The notes under the pieces are model-generated. The model made no database searches and was not told the origin of the DNA. It worked only from the letters and a program-made list of their open reading frames with translations. Made by a program: the position numbers and the translations under genes. From Paenibacillus artemisiicola (GTDB lineage: Bacteria; Bacillota; Bacilli; Paenibacillales; Paenibacillaceae), in the NCBI RefSeq assembly GCF_017652985.1, contig NZ_JAGGDJ010000002.1:434001-498000 (forward strand): a stretch of DNA of 64,000 nucleotides. The letters run 5' to 3'. Positions 60,327 through 64,000 of this stretch are shown here, piece after piece. Every line of letters starts with the position of its first letter. The first letter of the stretch is position 1.

Positions 60327-61625
60327 TTGAAATTACGGACGATTGCGCTCGCGGTCTCGCTGCTCGCGTTTGTTTTGGCAGCGGGATGCAAGGGCAACGC
60401 GCAAACCCATGAAAAGGAGGCAGCCGACAAGGCGGAGCCTGTCGCGAAGGCGGAGGCGGCGAACGACGCGGAGAAGCGTCCGCCGTCTCCCCATCCGGAA
60501 CCGGCTCCGGCTCCGGCTGCTTCGTCCCAAGCGGCGCCGGACCCGAAGCTGCCGAAGCGCGCCCCGCAGTCGGCGCCCCTTGACGTCTTTCAACAGGCGA
60601 ACCAGCTCGGGAGAGGCGTCAATCTCGGCAACGCGCTTGAGGCGCCGACGGAAGGGGAATGGGGAGTTACTTTACAGGAAAGCTACTTCAAGACGATCAA
60701 GGATGCGGGCTTCGAAACGGTCCGCGTCCCGATCAAGTGGTCGGGGCATGCGGATGCGAAGGCTCCTTACGCGATTGACGCCGGATTTTTCGACCGCATC
60801 GATTGGGTCATCGGCCAGGCGCTGAAGCAGGGGCTGAACGTGGTGCTGGACATGCATAATTACGATGAGCTCTATCTGGATTCGGTTGAGCAGGAGCCTC
60901 GTTTCCTGGCGCTATGGAAGCAAATCTCGGCGCGGTACAAGGAGCTTCCCGGCAACGTGTATTTCGAGCTGCTCAATGAACCGAACGGTTCTCTGACGTG
61001 GTCCAAATGGAACCGGCTGCTGAAGAAGACGCTCGATGCGATTCGGAGCGAGGATCCGTGGCATACCGTTATGATCGGTTCCGTCAACTGGAGCAACTTC
61101 GCGGATCTCGCGTCGCTCGACATTCCGGATAACGAACGGAACGTCATCGTGACGTTCCATTATTACGATCCTTTTCCCTTCACCCACCAGGGTGCGGAGT
61201 GGGCAGGGCCGGAGATCGGGACCGTCGGCGTCGAGTGGCCGGGCCCCCCGTCGCGGAAGGTGGAACCGATCGCGGCTGCCAAGCAGGTGAAATGGGTGGA
61301 CGATTGGTTCCGCGATTACAATGCGAATCCGGCGGAAACGAATCCGGCAAGTCCCCGCTCGATCGCGGAAGCCTTCGATAAGGCGGACAATTGGGCCAAG
61401 GAGCATCATCGTCCCATCTATCTCGGCGAATTCGGCGCGTACAGCAAAGCCGATATGCCTTCGCGGGCGCGCTGGACGGCCGCCGTGCGCGAGGAAGCGG
61501 AGAAGCGCGGCTTCGGCTGGGCTTATTGGGAATTTTGCGCGGGCTTCGGCGTCTATGACCCCGCGGCTAATCAGTATCGGCAGGAATTGCTGGACGCGCT
61601 CGTTCCGCCGAACCAAGCCCATTGA
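60327..61625 (+). CDS. Glycoside hydrolase family 5 (cellulase-type) lipoprotein
   Basis: The protein has 432 residues. TTG 60327 follows GAGGGGGG with 8-base spacing; TTG 60321 is too close to it. The lipoprotein signal ends at Cys21 in VLAAGC, and a long Ala/Pro/Glu-rich linker reaches about residue 85. The GH5 domain follows: RGVNLGNALEAP, the Arg in ETVRVPIKW, VVLDMHNYDE, acid/base Glu218 in LLNEPNG, and nucleophile Glu368 in LGEFGAY. It should cleave beta-glucan or beta-mannan chains at the cell surface, supplying oligosaccharides to the importers upstream. It is the last gene of the glycan locus. Confidence 0.9.
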   Translation: MKLRTIALAVSLLAFVLAAGCKGNAQTHEKEAADKAEPVAKAEAANDAEKRPPSPHPEPAPAPAASSQAAPDPKLPKRAPQSAPLDVFQQANQLGRGVNLGNALEAPTEGEWGVTLQESYFKTIKDAGFETVRVPIKWSGHADAKAPYAIDAGFFDRIDWVIGQALKQGLNVVLDMHNYDELYLDSVEQEPRFLALWKQISARYKELPGNVYFELLNEPNGSLTWSKWNRLLKKTLDAIRSEDPWHTVMIGSVNWSNFADLASLDIPDNERNVIVTFHYYDPFPFTHQGAEWAGPEIGTVGVEWPGPPSRKVEPIAAAKQVKWVDDWFRDYNANPAETNPASPRSIAEAFDKADNWAKEHHRPIYLGEFGAYSKADMPSRARWTAAVREEAEKRGFGWAYWEFCAGFGVYDPAANQYRQELLDALVPPNQAH

Positions 61626-61709
61626 AGGGGACTGTATGGAAAATGGCAGACAGGTAAGGCGAAAGGGATTAACGAACGCTTACGAACGTTTCATTAAGGG
61701 GTGAATGCT

Positions 61710-62270
61710 ATGCACGCGCAAGTTCCCGTGTTAATAATCATAGGACCCGTTGGCATCGGAAAGTCGAGTACCGCGGACGCCCTGTCGGAAGTGCTGGAGT
61801 ACGACCATGGGCTTCCGCATGCGGTGGTCGATCTGGATCATGTGAGACGCGGCTTCCCTCCGCCCCAAGACGATCCGTTCAACAAGGAGCTCGGCTTTAA
61901 CAACCTGGCTGCCGTCTGGAGCAACTATCGCTCGCATGGCGCCAAGTGCCTGATTATTCCCAGCGTCATGGAAAGCCAAGAGGATCTGAACAAGATTCGA
62001 CGATCGGTACCCGGAGCCGAGCTCTTCTTAGTTCGTCTGGTTGCTTCGCTTGACGTCAACCATGCCCGGATTCGCGGCAGGGAAAAGACCGCCGAATCAC
62101 TGAATTGGCATCTGCGGCGCTCGACCCAACTCGCCGCGGAACTCGCCGTCAAGAAGCTGGAGCACGTCGTCGTAGACGCGGAAACCAAGCCGCCGTCCGA
62201 AATAGCCCGGGAAATCATCCGCAAATGGGGAATCGCGGAATGGCACGGTTCAATGGGTAAGGGATCATAA
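61710..62270 (+). CDS. P-loop NTPase/kinase-like protein
   Basis: The protein has 186 residues. ATG 61710 follows AAGGGG with 8-base spacing; GTG 61701 overlaps that site. The N-terminus reads VLIIIGPVGIGKSSTADAL with the P-loop at residues 12-19, followed by HAVVDLDHVRRGFP, a DxD-type segment common in small-molecule kinases (AAA_33 or CPT/shikimate-kinase-like). The C-terminal part has an Arg-rich lid (IRGREKTAESLNWHLRRS). The substrate is unknown. It is likely single, with a strong terminator behind. Confidence 0.82.
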   Translation: MHAQVPVLIIIGPVGIGKSSTADALSEVLEYDHGLPHAVVDLDHVRRGFPPPQDDPFNKELGFNNLAAVWSNYRSHGAKCLIIPSVMESQEDLNKIRRSVPGAELFLVRLVASLDVNHARIRGREKTAESLNWHLRRSTQLAAELAVKKLEHVVVDAETKPPSEIAREIIRKWGIAEWHGSMGKGS

Positions 62271-62326
62271 CCATGTTCGAGACGCCGCGGGCAGCCGGCA
62301 TTCGGCATCGATACCCGCAATCATGC

Positions 62327-62360
62327 TAGTCCAGCCGGAATTATCGGCTGGACTATTTTT
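62327..62360 (+). terminator. Rho-independent terminator
   Basis: TAGTCCAGCCG and CGGCTGGACTA form a perfect 11-bp stem around a 7-base loop, followed by TTTTT. Confidence 0.9.
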
Positions 62361-62427
62361 GTCGCGAGGAGGTGTGAAATCCCGGTTCCCTTCCATATTT
62401 CGCATGATGCTCCTCGCCGCTCCTGCA

Positions 62428-62456
62428 TTGACTTACGCATAAATATCGTTTACTAT
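62428..62456 (+). promoter_or_regulatory. Sigma-A-type promoter of the TetR gene
   Basis: TTGACT (62428-62433) and TACTAT (62451-62456) are 17 bases apart. The start codon lies about 50 bases downstream of the -10 box. Confidence 0.75.
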
Positions 62457-62505
62457 CTCGTTATACAAACGGTGAATGAAATCGAAGGACAGTGAGGCGA
62501 ATGCA

Positions 62506-63129
62506 GTGACTAGGATTCCCAGAACGAGCAGAGACATGCAGGCGGCGGAGCGGAGAGGCCAAATTCTTCAAGGGGCCAAGGAATTGTTCGCGGAGCACGG
62601 CTTTCACGGCACTTCGATGCGGATGATCAATAAGCACGTCGGCATTACCGACGGTTTGCTGTATCATTATTTTCCCGGCGGAAAGCAGGAGATCTTGGAA
62701 ACCGTCTTCGTCGAAGCGCAGGAAGCGCGGATGGCCAGCATGGATAAGCTGCTTGCTTCGATCGAGCTGAACCAGCGGCTGGAAGACGCGCTCGCCCAGT
62801 TTCTGATCGGGTTGTACAGAACGCTGACGGAGGACCGGGCTTTCATCCGAATGATGTTCCGCGACGCGGAGTCCATTCAATCGGAGCAGCGCAACTTCAT
62901 GTCCGAGATGATCAAGCTGCGCCACCAATCGCTCACCGAGGTACTGAAGAAGCGGGCGGAGGCAGGCGAAATCCATGAGATGGACTATGCGTTGGCAGCG
63001 CATCAATTGCTGGCGCTCGGCGTCGTTTGCGCGCTCCGCGAGGTTTCCTTCATTAACGTGGTTGACGTCGAAATCGAGAGTCATATCCGTAACATGGTCG
63101 CTTTCTCCGTGTCCCAATGGCGAAAGTGA
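62506..63129 (+). CDS. TetR/AcrR family transcriptional regulator
   Basis: The protein has 207 residues. GTG 62506 lies 8 bases after GAGG; ATG 62476 has only a weak site. The N-terminal DNA-binding domain is clear (RRGQILQGAKELFAEHGFHG, then TSMRMINKHVGITDGLLYHY, FPGGKQEIL). The C-terminal helices form the ligand-binding and dimer domain. It precedes a YhgE/Pip-type membrane gene by 69 bases, a usual repressor-exporter arrangement, and probably controls it and itself. Confidence 0.9.
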   Translation: MTRIPRTSRDMQAAERRGQILQGAKELFAEHGFHGTSMRMINKHVGITDGLLYHYFPGGKQEILETVFVEAQEARMASMDKLLASIELNQRLEDALAQFLIGLYRTLTEDRAFIRMMFRDAESIQSEQRNFMSEMIKLRHQSLTEVLKKRAEAGEIHEMDYALAAHQLLALGVVCALREVSFINVVDVEIESHIRNMVAFSVSQWRK

Positions 63130-63198
63130 TTTCTTTTTTGTCATTTTGTTAACCGAACGTAGAATGAATTAAGAATCAAGTGGAGGCTCGAACTTGTT

Positions 63199-64000
63199 AT
63201 GATCCGTTTTTTTCGACAGAGGCATCCTTATCTTACCGTCTTCCTAGTCTTTCTCGTCGTGCTCGTCCTCGGCCTAGCCCAGCTCGGTTCAAGCGTTAAC
63301 CCGGTGCCGCGCGACTTGCCCGTACTGCTCGTGCAGGGCGATGCCGGGACCAAGACGCCCGCCGGCGGCACGAATTTCGGCCACGATCTATCGGAGCGCC
63401 TTCGGCATGCCGTGCCGCCGGGAGGGGAGGGACCGGCGCTGGTCTGGCGCGTCGTCGCTTCCGAGGAGGCGGCAATCGAGGCGATGAACCGCGAAGAGGC
63501 TTATGCCGCGCTTGTCATTCCGGCGGACTTCTCGAAGAAGCTGTCGAGCCTGCTCTCGCCCGATCCGCAGTCCGCTTCCGCCGTCTTGTACGTGAACCAG
63601 GGCATGAATTATAACGGCGCGACGATGGCAAGCGGCATCGTGACGCAGATGCTCGGCGGCGCGAACGCGCAGCTTCGCGATCGGCTGCTGGCGAAATCCG
63701 GGCCGGACGGCGCGCTGACGCCCGCGCAGACGGACGCGCTCGCCGAGCCGATCCGGGTAACGAGCCGCAGCATCAACGCCGTCGGCCCGAACAGCTCGAA
63801 CGGCAGCGCGCCGGTCGTGCTGACCCAGCTCGTCTGGTTCGCCGCGATGGTCTCGACGATGATGCTGTTCGTGGCGGCGAACCGGGCGACCGCAAACGGG
63901 TTCCGCCTGCATCGCTTCGGCATCCGCGTCTCCCAAATCCTGATGGGCATCGCCGCGTCGGGCGCCGCCGCGCTCAGCATCCTCTGGATCGCCGGCCAAT
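63199..64000 (+). CDS. YhgE/Pip-type (ABC-2 family) membrane protein, N-terminal part (cut by window edge)
   Basis: From ATG 63199, behind GTGGAGG, the frame is open to the last base (267 codons), so the gene continues outside the window. Translation gives an N-terminal membrane segment (LTVFLVFLVVLVLGLAQLGS), then an extracellular stretch with YAALVIPADFSKKLSSLLSP and LYVNQGMNYNGATMASGIVT. A Gly-rich NSSNGSAPVVL segment leads into LVWFAAMVSTMMLFVAANRA. This is the pattern of YhgE/Pip (DUF3533-like, ABC-2) proteins, which share the AYAALVIPADFS block and are often paired with TetR regulators. Its role in the family includes phage infection or export; here it is undetermined. Confidence 0.8.
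   Translation, partial: MIRFFRQRHPYLTVFLVFLVVLVLGLAQLGSSVNPVPRDLPVLLVQGDAGTKTPAGGTNFGHDLSERLRHAVPPGGEGPALVWRVVASEEAAIEAMNREEAYAALVIPADFSKKLSSLLSPDPQSASAVLYVNQGMNYNGATMASGIVTQMLGGANAQLRDRLLAKSGPDGALTPAQTDALAEPIRVTSRSINAVGPNSSNGSAPVVLTQLVWFAAMVSTMMLFVAANRATANGFRLHRFGIRVSQILMGIAASGAAALSILWIAGQ

Overview
The window looks like chromosome of a Gram-positive, GC-rich member of the Paenibacillaceae (Paenibacillus/Cohnella-like). The inference rests on strong AAGGAGG-type ribosome sites, frequent TTG and GTG starts, repeated YesN/YesM two-component pairs beside LplB/YtcP-type sugar permeases, lipoprotein solute-binding proteins, a YmaF homologue and a DUF5696-type protein. No rRNA, tRNA, CRISPR array, insertion sequence or prophage integration module was seen.

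Layout. (1) 1-10735: the 3' end of a phage-tail-like contractile injection (eCIS-type) cluster. It holds two baseplate-J-like proteins (the first cut by the window edge), a tail protein with an N-terminal beta-propeller, two paralogous proteins of an uncharacterised family, and a DUF4157-type cargo protein with an HNH-like C-terminus. A strong terminator follows. (2) 10968-18148: a sugar ABC importer (two permeases, lipoprotein) followed by a YesN/YesM pair. Two 16-bp direct repeats spaced 21 bp lie just upstream of its promoter. (3) 18224-20011: a membrane protein and an SDR oxidoreductase. (4) 20220-31386: an AraC regulator divergent from an FAD-dependent oxidoreductase, then YesN/YesM, a second sugar importer and a PhyH-type dioxygenase. 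(5) 31704-36755: small single genes: a secreted RCC1-repeat protein, an orphan protein, an S51 peptidase, YmaF, a VOC protein and a GNAT. (6) 37141-42665: a MacB-like export module with two ATPases, an adaptor and a large FtsX permease; one ATPase has an AbrB-like tail. (7) 42725-61625: a long glycan-utilisation locus with a LacI regulator, two solute-binding proteins (one with duplicated beta-sandwich domains), two permease pairs, NHL, Yip1 and DUF5696 proteins, GH26, PhyH, GNAT and a lipoprotein GH5. (8) 61710-64000: a P-loop protein, then a TetR regulator with a YhgE/Pip-type membrane protein running off the right edge.

How it works together. Three sugar importers lack their own ATPase, as is usual where a shared MsmX-type ATPase energises them. 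Two are paired with YesN/YesM and the third with a LacI regulator. The glycan locus suggests extracellular cleavage by the GH5 lipoprotein, capture and import of oligosaccharides, and cytoplasmic trimming by GH26. The most unusual parts are the eCIS end with its putative nuclease cargo and paralogue pair, and the expanded importer locus with its NHL/Yip1/DUF5696 accessory set.
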